Source of the DNA: Tillus elongatus
Taxonomy: Eukaryota > Arthropoda > Insecta > Coleoptera > Cleridae
Assembly: GCA_964006375.1 (NCBI GenBank)
Contig: OZ023267.1
Location: 29,971,869-30,035,868 of the forward strand
DNA: 64,000 nucleotides
Direction of reading: 5' to 3'
Position numbers and translations under genes: made by a program. Below the pieces are notes generated by a model. That model was given only the letters and a program-made list of their open reading frames with translations, searched no databases and was not told where the DNA came from. How positions within the stretch are numbered: the first letter of the stretch is position 1; each line of letters begins with the position of its first letter. Shown one piece after another: positions 1 through 11,893 of the stretch.

Positions 1-213
1 TACAATAGCATTTTCATAAAATCATAATGGTTCTTTTTTCGTTTTAGTACACTTAAATAATAAGCTTGTTTTTAAAATATTTTTTAACTCCTAACTTATT
101 GAACCTTAAGTTGCTCACTTATTTTTTGCCGTTACAGTTGATGTCTGTAGTTATCTGTATTAATCTCACAACACATACCTATATGTATACGTTTTCTATT
201 AGTTATTACTTAC

Positions 214-558
214 CTTCAGTTATGGGATCTATCAGGGCAGGGTTATCCAGTTGGACCAGGTTAGATACTAGGTTGTAATGTGAAAGCATGACCCCCTTAG
301 GAAGTCCAGTAGTTCCACTGGAGTAGGGGAGTAGACACACTTCCCTAGGGCTGAGACCGGGTATGTCTCCTTCATGGCCTGCTTTCAGAAGACTCTCCAA
401 ACTCTGTACATTGCTGGACGGGTCGTCGTCAGTTCCTATGCAGATTGTTGTGCGGTAGTCTGTTAACTGGGGACCGATAGTTGTGGCCACTTCGAGCAGT
501 TGGGGTATTGTTATTATCATTTTGACACCCGCATTTTCAAACTGACGTTTTACTTCGT
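214..558 (-). CDS. Mitochondrial acyl-CoA synthetase (4CL/luciferase family), exon 3, gene continues off left edge
   Basis: Internal exon of an adenylate-forming enzyme that activates a carboxylic (probably fatty) acid to acyl-AMP and then acyl-CoA. The 115 codons carry the ATP-binding P-loop [10 protein letters not shown] followed by VMLSHYNL, the diagnostic family signature, at about residue 248 of the joined protein. The acceptor (tttcag before 558) and donor (GTAAGT at 213-208) are canonical. The exon starts in phase 1 and completes the Asp codon opened by exon 2, giving the family-typical TPDEV junction, and it ends in phase 1. The C-terminal two-thirds of the enzyme, with the lid domain, must lie outside the window. 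No stop or frameshift is seen, so the gene looks functional. Family assignment is firm; the exact substrate is not visible. Confidence 0.92.
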
Positions 559-639
559 CTGAAACATGAAAAAATTATTGGGTAGGTTTTTGCATCTTGT
601 GCTTGGGACAAAAGTATAAATTTTGAACTTAAGAACCAA

Positions 640-905
640 AAAGTCTGATGTGTTATGGTAGCGACTTTTTCATTAATTAAAAATTAAAAAAATAATTGGG
701 CGATTTTGATAAAATTCGGCATGTACCTTCCCTTTGTAAGTGGCTTGGGTAAGTTCGTTAGTCAGGAAAATCGGACAAGATTTTCCGCGAAAATTTCGGG
801 GTTTCTTTCGAAAAAAATTTTTATCTCAAAAAATAAAAAGCTATGGTAACCAAATTTGGTGGGTAGGTTGATGATATAAAAAGTAAACTATACACCAAAA
901 TTTCG
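640..905 (+). repeat. Family T repeat, R module fragment (in synthetase intron 2)
   Basis: Matches the R module seen around 42.7-43.4 kb: gggcgattttgataaaatt, then the gtaccttcc, gttagtcaggaaaatcgga and ccaaatttggt blocks in the same order. It is diverged and lacks the (TA)n core and L module. Confidence 0.75.
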
Positions 906-924
906 ACTTTTTTAATTTCAAGTC

Positions 925-1055
925 CATTTCCTTTCTTTTCTATATGTGTTGTTTACGAGTAAGACGTTTGTCTAAATGGACACCGAGGTATCTCGTATGA
1001 TTTGCTTGCAGTACTTCGACACTCTTAGAGTAAACAGGAGGGCGAGAAGAACGTT
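925..1055 (-). pseudogene. LINE reverse transcriptase fragment (Jockey-like)
   Basis: On the minus strand this reads a short uninterrupted segment with YLGVHLDKRLTRKQHI, the conserved block that follows the RT palm in Jockey-type non-LTR retrotransposons. No other RT motif is nearby, so it is a small relic. Confidence 0.7.
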
Positions 1056-1494
1056 GTGTATGTATGAGGTATAATTTGGTAAATGTTTCTTCCAAATGTT
1101 TAGGTGTTAAAAAATATCTTGGAACGGCAATTAAAGTTTTATTCCAGGTTCTATTTCTCCTGAAAACTCCACCTTACTGTTTAACCACAAATAATGAGTT
1201 TGGGGGTAGTTTCGCACAAAACATATTTTATTTACAGCTTAAGCTTCGAAAAAAAATAATTTTACCTGCACAAAACTTTGACATTAGTTTTTGACATTGG
1301 TGCTTTAATAAATTATGTTTAACAATGTTTTTAAGGTTTTCATTCGGCTCTGCCTCGTATTTAGATACATGTGTCCCACCTAAAATTTGCAATCCCTAAA
1401 ATGTCCGATTTCGTCCAAGTGTGGGAAAAATGCTAAAACAGGTCAATTTTAACTTTTGGGGTATCGCCCAGAGCCACCCCCCAAAAATGTAGAT

Positions 1495-2850
1495 GGCAGA
1501 GGTCGAGCGACACATAATTTTGAAGCTGTTGTTTTCAATTTTGAGCGATTGGTTTCTGAGAACCCCGCTTAATTCTGTGAAAGGAAACGAAAGTGGTTAT
1601 GAAGAAACAATTCAATTTAACGAATGTACTACTCAAAATGTCCAGCCCCAGCTTCCATACAATAGTACAATCACTTTTCAAAAGCTTGTCTAACGTTTTT
1701 AAAGATTTCTGGCGTGATAAAACGCCCCTCTACGACGATTTGTTTTTGAAGCATTTGAAGAGATTCAGGTGGTGTAGAATAAACCTTAAACTTTAAGTGG
1801 TCCCACAAAAAACGCAAATGGGTTAGGTCGGGCGTCCTAGCTGGCCATTCGATGGGACCACTCCGACCTACCCATTGTCCGGGAAATGAGCAGCCCAAAA
1901 ATTCTGTTGAAAGAAATGTTAGTTTTCTTTGAGATTTGCGTCTTCTTCCAGTTCTTGGGTGACTAAAGGGTCAATAAGGTCTCCTAAGAACTTCAAATAA
2001 CTTTCACCAGTCAAATCGCCTTCACCAAGAAGTGGCCCGATAATGTGGTCACCCAGAACGCCTGCACACACGTTTAATTTTTGAGGCGTTTGGGGGTGAC
2101 TTACACTGTAGATGTGTAGGTCTGGGTTGCTCCAATAACAAGAATTATGCCTGTTCACTTCAGCGTTTTACATAAACGTCCTTGGTCCGAGAAACAAATG
2201 TTGTAAAATAGACCTGGATCATTTATGAAACGCTTAGTTAATTTTTCACGAAAATGCAAACGTCGGTCCGGATCATCTTCGTTTAATTCATGGACAGGTC
2301 TTATCCTGAATGGATAAAACTTACGTGTTTTGATATTCCGATGAACACTACTTTTTGACACATTACCTTCTTGAGTTATTTTTTTACAGATTGCCTGTTA
2401 TCCGTTAAAAGATGACCAAGAACAGCGACTTCAACACTATTATTTTGCATAGGATGTTGACGGTTATGTTTTTTGTTTGTAACAGGGCCCGTTTACTCAA
2501 ATTTTCAATTTAAATCAATGACCTACTGACGACTAACCTGCTGTACCACATGATTTTGGGTGAAAAGTCTAGCAGCTACGCTGGCACAATCGATATTCCC
2601 ATAGCTCAATTCTTTGATCGGTGTTATAAACCATTAAAAAAAAAAACGGTTTTTCTTTTTAACTTAATTACTGAACGACGATAATTCATGAAATCAGGTG
2701 GAAGGAGAGTGTAGCGGGTTAACAATCTTGCAAATTCCAATGAGCCTAAAACGATTTCATGATTCCCAAAAACCAATCGCCCAAAATTGAAAAAAAAATC
2801 ATGATTGCAAGAGAATGAAAGCAGCTTCAAAAGGGTGTGTCACTCGACCC
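1495..2850 (-). mobile_element. DD41D mariner-like element, decayed
   Basis: Terminal inverted repeats of about 75 bp pair 1495-1560 with 2767-2850; both contain a gtcgagYgacaca-type block and ttttgaagct. Between them the minus strand encodes a broken transposase: helix-turn-helix remnant and the first-catalytic-Asp block (FSDQ) near 2160-2360, the NRHNSCYW and QTPQKLNV blocks at 1919-2158, and the C-terminal IEWPARTPDL block at 1671-1898. The third catalytic Asp is replaced (THLRFLW where relatives have TPLDFFLW), and several frameshifts separate the parts. Inactive. Confidence 0.85.
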
Positions 2851-2854
2851 CTCT

Positions 2855-4170
2855 TGCCAATGCAAGGGTCGCTCTACTGTCTCGGCGTTGCTTAGTCTGG
2901 TAGAAAATATATCAGAGGCCTTTGATAACAAAAAAAAAAAGCGGAATTAACTCTTTACGATCGCAGTAAAGCATTCGATGCAGTGTCGCTATCAGCACTG
3001 TTGCAAAAGCTCAAGTTTTATGGAGTCAGGGGTGTCCCGCATCAGCTGATGGAATCATGCTTGCAAGAGAGAACACAGTGTGTGGTATGGAACAATGTCG
3101 TGTCATCGGAGAGGCCAATTACTTACGGTGTCCCACAGGGTTCAATTCTGGGACCGATTCTATTGATTATATTTATAAATGATTTGGAGGCAAGTGTTAA
3201 ATCAGATGGTTTGTACTGTTATGCGGATGACACGCCATTCTTAACGATGGGGATGACTGTATTGGACGTTAGGCAGAAGACTCATTAAACGATGGAGGCT
3301 TCAGCAGACTGTTCGGGGGCAATGGACTTAAACTAAATGCAGGTAAAACTCAACATCTCGTATTCAGCGTAGGTTGGAGCTGCAGTATAGCCTCAGTGGA
3401 CTTTCTGATAATCAAGATGAGCAGCAGGTTGACATGGGGTGAACATCTGAGCTGCGTAAGTAAAAAACTAGCATCAGCTCTATATTGCATGAGAGTTATA
3501 AAACCAGTAGCAAACTACCAGGCGACGAGAATGGCATATTTTGCCATTTTCCATAGCACTGTATGCTATGGAATTCTTCTCTGTGGTGTTTCGTCGGAAG
3601 CTTTGACGTTGCAGAAGCGGGCCATTAGAATACTGAGCAACTTGCAGCCGATAGACTCTTCCATAGAGGCCTTCAAGGAGAATGGGATACTCACCACTCC
3701 TGGCGTCTACATACTTGCTTGTGGGAGATATATCTATGAGAATGCAGATAAATTTCTAGAAACCTGTGCCTGTCATGGTTGTGATACAAGAGACAAATCT
3801 CTGGGCTCTTAAGATATTTAATCACATTCCCAACAGCATCAGACGATTCATACCAGCAAGTTTCAAGAGAGAAGTAAATAAATATCTACTTTCTAATCCC
3901 TTCTCCTCAGTCCAAGAGTTTCTGGAGACATAATGGAAGTAGTCCATGGTGCCACTTTGTGTTTATAATGTTTTGTTGTTCATTTTGTGTGCATTATTGC
4001 AGACTTTTTTTAATTTAGATTTTAATTGATATTGACAATAGTTGTTGTTTGTATTGCTGTTTCTGTTTGACCTTGTTTACACTTATCTATGCTTCTAGTC
4101 TAGGTTAACTGGTGCTGACATGTCATGTGATAATTGGTAACGAAATAAATATTATTATTATTATTACTTA
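2855..4170 (+). mobile_element. 5'-truncated LINE with broken RT
   Basis: Contains an RT segment with RSKAFDAVS, VPQGSILGP and the catalytic YADD, followed after a frameshift (about 3285-3396) by the C-terminal part with ALYCMRVIKP and ALTLQKRAIRIL. Upstream in-frame residues (STVSALLSLVENISEAF) are cut from the rest by an 11-A homopolymer at 2930-2940. The 3' end is an AATAAA-like run into (ATT)n at 4148-4166, a LINE-type tail. It abuts the right terminus of the mariner relic. Jockey/CR1-like group; the exact clade is not resolved. Confidence 0.82.
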
Positions 4171-4338
4171 ATTTTTTTTAATGTGCGCTAGAAGGATTGC
4201 AGAAATAACTTCGACACAAGGAAAAATGTGGTATTCCTTCAAGTTAAAATTGACCTGTGTTAGCAATTTCCAACACTTTGACGAAGTGGGACATTTTAGG
4301 GGGTGCAAATTTTAGTTGGGACACCAACGTATACTTAC

Positions 4339-4549
4339 CAGGTGTGTACAAAGGATTAACAAATGTGACAGTGAGACCAGCTTCTATGGCTCCAAAGCAA
4401 ACTATCATGTATTCTGGGATGTTGGGAAGAAGCAAACCAACTACTTCTCTGGGTTGCATCCCACAATGTCCTATCATCGCTTGGGCACATCGGTTTATTA
4501 ACATCCTCAACATACCGAAACTGTAAGAGCGCCCTGAAGTTGCACATGT
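4339..4549 (-). CDS. Mitochondrial acyl-CoA synthetase, exon 2
   Basis: A 211-nt exon encoding the conserved early segment of the AMP-binding domain: SGRSYSFG, then LLPNIPEYMIVCFGAIEAG and NPLYTP, matching in order the corresponding blocks of 4CL-like acyl-CoA ligases. The acceptor is ttaattacag before 4549 and the donor is GTAAGT at 4338-4333. It starts in phase 0, matching the phase 0 end of exon 1 at 28930, and ends in phase 1, matching exon 3. The intron to exon 3 (4338-559, about 3.8 kb) is filled by a mariner relic and LINE fragments. An ATG-initiated reading at 4513 is an internal Met, not the start, because homology continues upstream to the acceptor. Confidence 0.92.
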
Positions 4550-5027
4550 CTGTAATTAAAATAAATCAAATCAATGTGGTGATCAATTATCTTCCCCTAT
4601 TATGTTGTAAAAGTGAAAAGTCTAGACGCCGCAAATACCTTATGGTAGCGAATTTACATAATAATTGGTTTGAAGCAATGTAAAATATCTAATATATTAC
4701 GTCTTAGTTACTCGTCTTTTTTTTGGTATAAGACTTAATTTTGATTTATTTTTTTTGGTTTCTTTCAGCACTCAACCCAGAATATCCTTTTTGTCAATCA
4801 AATTGAATCGGTTGTTTTTATAATACAATTTTATAAAATCATGTGCTCTCCTTTTGAAAGAAAAAAAGCTTTAAGTGCCTAAAACTCAGTTTTCAGTTAA
4901 ACTAGAAAATAAAAATTTTGGTATATACAGAGTGTTGAGAGTTAGGAACTAAACAGTTTATTTTTCCACGCAACTGGCAGATACCGAAAAATGTAGACAC
5001 TTTTTGCGGAAAATAAATGTTTTTCAA
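4550..5027. other. Intronic sequence, nothing recognised
   Basis: First part of the 24.4-kb synthetase intron 1. AT-rich, with no ORF, repeat module or structured RNA that I can identify. Confidence 0.5.
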
Positions 5028-5090
5028 ATCAGCGCGAACTAGGACCACTATAACCAATATCCGTGGTCAGTTTCAATTGTTATATATATA
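5028..5090 (+). repeat. Family T L-module fragment plus short (TA)n
   Basis: Contains gcgcgaactaggacc and the gtggtcagtttcaattgtta block of module L, running into (TA)5. The next base is the terminus of the long-TIR element, so the element sits in the (TA) core of this T copy; the tract resumes at 8069. Confidence 0.75.
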
Positions 5091-5769
5091 CAGGGTGCGA
5101 GATTTCGCTGGTAAAGCTCGACTGTGCTTATACTAATGACATTATCAAAAAATTCACTTCAGAAAATCACTAGGCAGCATATACTTCATAACCTAAAATT
5201 ATTTCCGAATACACAGGATGTTCCGTTTGAGCTGGCCACTCACCAACTTCGTTATTTTAAATGAAACACCCTGTATATTTTCACATTTTTTGATTTATTG
5301 AGTGATTCTACGTCGAAAATGTATACGGTAGTATCAGCGGAAACCCATCCATTTTTGAGTTATTTCTTCTTTTTCAAAAATAATGGCCATTGCAGTCTCT
5401 GTTTTACAGGTCTCTATCTTGGTAACTGATAAAGAAAGGACCATCATTTTAGCAAAGCAGGTGCGCAATAATATTGTGATTATCCTAATGTACACTAATG
5501 CGTGACTAGATATACAATGCGTTCACAAAAGGGCATCCACTTCTGACAACTTCAACAATCAAAAACTATGTTTTTTCAAATGGAACATCCTATATATTAT
5601 TATATCTTTGAACTTGAAATTTCATTACCTTTCATCCTATGTATGCATACTTATACAAAAACTTAAAACATTTTGAGATATATGATGAAACAATAAATTT
5701 AGAATGAATTATATGGCTGTTCGTGTGTAGGAGCTAAGAAAGACCCAGTATAAGCTAATTAGTTGGACT
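5091..5769 (+). repeat. Left arm of long terminal inverted repeat
   Basis: Reverse-complement partner of 7397-8068. The outer end pairs cagggtgcgagatttcgctg with the sequence ending at 8068; the inner end pairs agttggact at 5761-5769 with agtccaact at 7397-7405. Confidence 0.92.
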
Positions 5770-6055
5770 TTTAATAATTTATTTAATCGATTTCCTGATA
5801 AGCCACTAATATTTTGGAAATTATGAAATCAGAGACACACCTAATATTCATTATATTTTTTACGAATTTTATGCAAAGTCTATGCAGTTAAAAGTATACA
5901 TTTATTATCCTTGAAGGAATACCAACACATTTAATGAATATTCAACCTTTCACTTGGTTGTAGCCTTTATTGCAAACAACATTACTTTTCATCGACAGGC
6001 TTTACATATTACCTGCTCTTGTTTACAAAGTGTGCTTTGCTTAGAAATTTAAAAG

Positions 6056-7187
6056 TTGACAAACTTACCCGCGACGCTATTTGACACTGTAAAAAAGTTT
6101 TATGTTAATTGTAGTTTAAAAATCTTCCGAAAAAAAAAGAATTATTCTGAAGCCGAATTACGAGATATGCTCTTAGCTTTAGGCGAATGTGATAGTAATA
6201 CATTATTAGCATCCAGAATTTATCACCAACGTTTTCCTGACAGCAGTCAGACGTCATTCGAAAGGCTAAACACCCGTTTTTCCACTATACAAGCATGTAA
6301 AATATTGCAATAATGCCAGGGGTCTGTACAAAAACGATGAGCTAACGCAATTAGGTATAATTTTATCTGTGATTGAGGATCCACAAACCAGTACGAGAAG
6401 AATATCAGGACAACTTAACATAAGCGATTGGTCAGCAAGAAAGGCTTTGAAAAGAAACCGTTACCATGCCTACCATATTTCAAGGCAGCACGCTTTACAA
6501 GAGGCAGACTACATGAATAGGGTGCAATTTTGTGAGTGGGCAGTAGAAATGATGGACAATGATCCCAATTTCTTTGAATATGTACTTTTCAGTGATGAAT
6601 GTTCATTTTGTAGTACCGGTAAGCCAAACCAACACAATCTTCACTACTATGTAGATAATAATCCCCATTTTAGGCATACTGTGGACAACCAACATCGTTG
6701 GACTGTAAACGAATGGGCAGGATGTTTAGGAAACTACATCATTGGGCCATATTTTTATGAAGGTACTCTGACAGGACAAGTGTATTTTAATGTTTTAGAA
6801 AATATTTTGCCTGAATGTTTAGATAACGTGCCATTAGAAACGCTGCGACGAATGTGGTTCCAACAGGATGGCGCACCACCTCATACAACGTTACGTGTCC
6901 GAGATTGGCTCAATAATAATTTTCCTAATTGCTGGATTGGTCGCGGGGGACCAGTTCACTAGTCAGCTCGGTCTCCGGACCTCACATGCTGTGATTTCTT
7001 TTTGTGGGGGTATATTAAGGATCTTGTTTATGCTGTGCAACTAATCACTGCAGATGGCATGATTCTTAGAATTAGGGAAGCATTCAACTCGATAACACCA
7101 GCAATATTGCAAAATGTTAGAAACTCTTGTAGACGAAGAGTGCATTTATGTCTGCAGGAAACTGGACGTAACTTCGAACATCTTTAG
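6056..7187 (+). pseudogene. DD41D transposase, near-intact (one frameshift, one stop)
   Basis: Cut-and-paste transposase of the IS630-Tc1-mariner superfamily. The N-terminal DNA-binding part (6056-6313) has YSEAELRDMLLALGEC and is separated by a frameshift from the catalytic part (6369-7187). All three catalytic acidic residues are visible: Asp in LFSDECSF, Asp in FQQDGAPPH and Asp in CCDFFLW, with 41 residues between the second and third, defining a DD41D (rosa-like) enzyme. A TAG at 6960-6962 interrupts the frame where relatives have Trp, so a single base change explains it; the frame continues unbroken to the natural stop at 7185-7187. Length (about 340-370 codons) fits the family. Confidence 0.88.
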
Positions 7188-7396
7188 TTTACTTTCATTA
7201 ATATTTGTTACCTCATTGTTTGTTATAGTCGTTCCAATCATTTCTAAAGTTTTTAAGTTAACGTTTTTATTGTTATTAAATAGGTACTATGCAAAACCTT
7301 TACTTAACGCATGTTCTTTAAACTTTATGATATTATTTTTCAATAAACAGCTGAATAATGTTTAAGGGGTTTTATTTGGAATTGTAAAGTATTCAA

Positions 7397-8065
7397 AGTC
7401 CAACTAATTAGCTTATACTGGGTCTTTCTTAGCTCCTACACACGAACAGCCGTATAATTAATCCTAAATTTGTTGTTTCATCATATATCTCAAAATGTTC
7501 TTGTATAGATATACATACATAGAATGAAAGGTAATGAAATTTCGAGTTCAACGATATAATAATATACAGGAGGTTCCATTTGAAAAAACGTAGTTTTTGA
7601 TTGTTGAAGTCGTCAGAAGTCGATGCCCTTTTGTGAACGTACTGTATATCTAGTCACGCTTTATTGTATATTAGGATAATCACAATATTATTGCGCACCT
7701 GCTTTGCTAAAATGATGGTCCTTTCTTTATCACTTACCAAGATAGAGACTTGTAAAATAGAGACTGCAATGGCCATTATTTTTGAAAAAGAAGAAACAAC
7801 TCAAAAATGGATGGGTTTCCGCTGATACTACCGTATACATTTTCGACGTAGAATCACTTGAGGAATCCGAAATTTTGAAAATATACAGGCTGTTCCATTT
7901 AAAATAACGAAGTTGGTGAATGGCCAGCTCAAACGGAACATCCTGTGTATTCGGCAATAATTTTAGGTTATGAAGTATATGTTGCCTAGTGATTTTCTGG
8001 AGTGAGATCTTTGATAATGTCATTAGTATAAGCACAGTCGAGCTTTACCAGCGAAATCTCGCACC

Positions 8066-8068
<3 letters not shown>
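7397..8068 (-). repeat. Right arm of long terminal inverted repeat
   Basis: Inverted copy of 5091-5769 carrying the same internal motifs in reverse order. It ends ...CACCCTG followed by TA and a long (TA)n tract. Confidence 0.92.

Positions 8069-8142
<74 letters not shown>
8069..8142. repeat. (TA)n microsatellite
   Basis: About 37 uninterrupted TA units directly abutting the right terminus of the long-TIR element. Confidence 0.98.
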
Positions 8143-8145
<3 letters not shown>

Positions 8146-8147
8146 CA

Positions 8148-9585
8148 CAGAAAATGAATAAATGATAACGTAAAATCAAGATCTGCATACCTATCTAAAT
8201 GTACTGGTGTCAAAAGCAGTCAATTTATTTACCATTTTCGGTACAGGATAAAAAACTACGTTCTGAAACATCAACATGTTTTTTTTGTAATTGATAAGAT
8301 AACACTACAAAAAATGAATAAATGATAACGTCAAATCAAGATCTGCACACCTATTTAAATGCACTGGTGTCAAGCAGACAATTCGGGTGCTGCATTGACA
8401 TTGTCACCTGTCAATTGTGGTCGTTGTTTTGCTCCTTCTTGTGCGATAAAAAATGGTAGTGAAAGTCACATAATCTGAGCGCATTGACATCTTGATGATG
8501 TACGGATATGGTGATCGTCAACGATCGTTGGAAGAAGTTCGCACTTTATTTAATACATCCGGATAGGCAAATTACTAAAAGTACGGTGCATCGGCTTGTT
8601 AAAAAGTATGGGGTTTGTCAAGAAGTGGTCGTCCAATAACAGTAAGTGGCGAAGACACAAGGTTGAATGTTCTATTATCAGTCCAAGAAAATCCTAATGT
8701 ATCTGTAACATAATTGGGTCAAATTAATGACATATCCCAAAAGTCTGCTCACAATGTGGTTAATGAGTTGGCCGAGGATGACCCAGATCGTAGACTAAAT
8801 TTTTCTGAAAGAATGACGGAACTTATTCAAGCTCGGCCTTTGTGAATGAAATAGTTTTTTTCAGATGAAACAACATTTCATCTGAATGGTAGAGTTAACA
8901 GACACAATTGTCGTTTCTGGTCAACAGAGAACCCTCATTGGATGGAGGAAGTCCATACACAGTATCCTCAAAAAGTGGATGTGTGGGCTGGTTAGGTCGG
9001 AAACAAATTAATTTTATCTTTTTTTATTAGCGGAAATTTAAATGGTGATAGATCCTTGAATTTATTGAGAAACCAAATTGTACCAGCACTTAGAGCACTC
9101 TTGCCAAATGAGACCTAATCATCCGAGCGATAATATTTGGTTCTAACAAGATGGAGCTCCGCCACACTTTACGAGTAATGTCCGTGATTACTTGGACCAA
9201 GTGTTTCCTGGCCGCAGGATCGGACGCAGAGGAGCAATCGAGTGCCCAGCGCGTTCTCCAGACCTGTCGCCACTGGGCTTCTTTTTGTGGGGTCACTTGA
9301 AATGTCAGGTGTCTAAAAAACGACCTAATGATCTGGAAATTGTAAAGGAGCAGATAACTGGGGAAATCAACCATATAACGCCAGAGATGACACAAAATTC
9401 AGTGAGACATTTTGTTGATAGATTATATCACTGTCAACTTGTAGACGCAGCACAATTTGAACAATTACTTTAGTTTAAATCATATTACGAACTTTTATAA
9501 CAGATATCTTGATTTTGCATTATGAATATATTTTTTTGTGGTGTTATCAATTACAAAAACATGTTGATGTTTCAGAACGTAGTTT
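8148..9585 (+). mobile_element. Second DD41D element relic with about 65-bp TIRs
   Basis: TIRs pair aaactacgttctgaaacatc near 8253 with its inverse near 9555-9576. A roughly 65-bp segment with gataacgt and aaatcaagatctgca occurs twice in direct orientation (8148-8212 and 8312-8372). The transposase frame runs about 8453-9473 with several stops and indels: a partial helix-turn-helix, FFSDETTFHLNG with the first Asp, QDGAPPHF with the second, then SPDLSPLGFFLWG, in which the third catalytic Asp is Gly. The last 94 codons (9192-9473) remain open. It is inserted at the start of a family T copy whose L module follows immediately. Confidence 0.82.
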
Positions 9586-10030
9586 TAGTGAATTTTCGTA
9601 GAAAAAATGCAAATGAGCGCGTACTAGGACCCCTAGAACTCATAGCCGGGGTCAGTTTCAATTTTTATATGTTAGTTAGTTTTCATTCGAAAAAAAATTT
9701 TATCTCAAAAAATAATGGGCCGATTTTGATCAAATTTGGCACGTACCTTCTTTTTGTAAATGGCTTAGATAAGTTCGTTAATCCGGAAAATCGGACTAGG
9801 TTTTCCGATAAAATTTTGAGTTTTCATTCGAAAAATATTTTTATCTCAAAAAATAAAAAAGCTATGATAACCAAATTTGGTAGGTAGGTTTACGATATAA
9901 AAAGTAAACTATACACCAACATTTAGATTTCTATGTTACAAGAAAAAAAGTTATAATAAAATATTATGTGCCAGATCATTTCTATGAAAATTCACTACCA
10001 TAACGCACTTCCAGGCTTTTTTATCCTGCA
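9586..10030 (+). repeat. Family T copy (L then R) without a (TA)n array
   Basis: L module start AGTGAATTTTCGTAGAAA, truncated L, then ttatatgttagttagtttt where other copies carry (TA)n, then R through aaccaaatttggtaggtagg to the R end tgaaaattcactaccataac. This copy shows what the unit looks like with an unexpanded core. Confidence 0.85.
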
Positions 10031-10236
10031 TCCGAAAATGGTAAATAATACAAGTGTCCCAATAAAAAAATAAGTTGGATTCATTTCCTGTTAAACTGGA
10101 AGTGAGAAAAAATGTGATTGTGTTATAAAAAAAGGCTTATTTGTGACCATTCGCCATTACAAAAATCCAAAAAAATTGCGTCATTAATAACAGAGATATA
10201 CGACCGTTCCGGGACTTTTTACTAACCCTATAATAA

Positions 10237-10239
<3 letters not shown>

Positions 10240-10304
<65 letters not shown>
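10240..10304. repeat. (TA)n tract followed by short (TG)n
   Basis: About 30 TA units, then a gtgtgtgtatgtgtgtgtgt run to about 10326; it precedes a diverged R module. Confidence 0.97.
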
Positions 10305-10308
<4 letters not shown>

Positions 10309-10326
10309 GTGTGTATGTGTGTGTGT

Positions 10327-10640
10327 CCACACGATAACTGAAAAAGTTATTTACCGATTTTGATTAACCTCGGCAAGAATCTTTCTTTTATTAATAACTT
10401 GGATGAGTTGGTTAGCCAGGAAAATTCGACAAGGTTTTACGCGAAAATTTGGAGTTTTCATTCGAAAAAAATATCTCCGAAAATTACAAAGCTATTTTAA
10501 TGAAATTTGATGGACATGTTGCCTTGGGAAAGACCTTAGTTCATACCAAAATACAGCTTTCTAGGTTTATAGAAAATTGAGTTATTCAGATTTGAAAGAT
10601 TTAATAAAAATTCGCCACCATAACGCACTTGCTGCGGCCC
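10327..10640 (+). repeat. Diverged family T R module
   Basis: Starts cacacgataactgaaaa and ends attcgccaccataacgcact, the hallmarks of module R ends, with heavy internal divergence. Together with the preceding (TA)n tract it repeats the core-then-R order. Confidence 0.7.
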
Positions 10641-11387
<747 letters not shown>

Positions 11388-11722
11388 CCTGGATGCAGCA
11401 AGTGCGTTATGGTAGTGAATTTTCATAGAAATGATCTGGCACAAAATATTTTATTATAACTTTTTTATCTTGCAACATAGAAATCTAAATTTTGGTGTAT
11501 AGTTTAATTTTTATATCGTAAACCTACCTACCAAATTTGGTTATCTTATCTTTTTTATTTTTTGAGATACAAATTTTTTTCGAATAAAAACTCAAAAATT
11601 TCCCGGAAAACCTCGTCCGATTTTCCTGACTAACGAAATTATCCAATACCATTTACAGAAGGAAGGTACATGCCAAATTTTATCAAAATCGGCCGATTAT
11701 ATTTTGAGTTATCGGTGTGATA
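11388..11722 (-). repeat. Family T R module (minus orientation)
   Basis: Starts ggatgcagcaagtgcgttat and runs through the complete R module to the gttatcggtgtgatac end, then passes into (TA)n. The L module expected beyond the core is replaced by the LINE at 11797. Confidence 0.88.
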
Positions 11723-11736
11723 CCTATATATATATA

Positions 11737-11796
<60 letters not shown>
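11723..11796. repeat. (TA)n tract at the 3' junction of the LINE
   Basis: Mostly TA dinucleotides with two short acct interruptions near its left end; abuts the poly(A) tail of the LINE (T-run 11797-11816 on the plus strand). Confidence 0.95.
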
Positions 11797-11814
<18 letters not shown>

Positions 11815-11893
11815 TTGTTCCCTCAGGGCTCGTCCGCGGCCTTGCCGCCCCGATAGCACCGCAACCCTTGGTTGATTGTGCATACCCCTAGTC

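Larger units (their letters stand above)
5091..8068 (+). mobile_element. Long-TIR DD41D element (about 3.0 kb), inserted in a (TA)n tract
   Basis: Begins CAGGGTGCGAGATTTCGC and ends with its inverse, flanked by TA on both sides as expected for IS630-Tc1-mariner insertion. The inverted arms are about 0.68 kb (5091-5769 and 7397-8068), far longer than the roughly 30-bp TIRs usual for mariners, and align almost end to end with a few small indels. The 1.6-kb centre holds a single transposase reading frame (6056-7187). Subterminal motifs of the form cagg-tgttcc-attt recur inside each arm. Inactive as it stands because of one frameshift and one stop. Confidence 0.88.
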
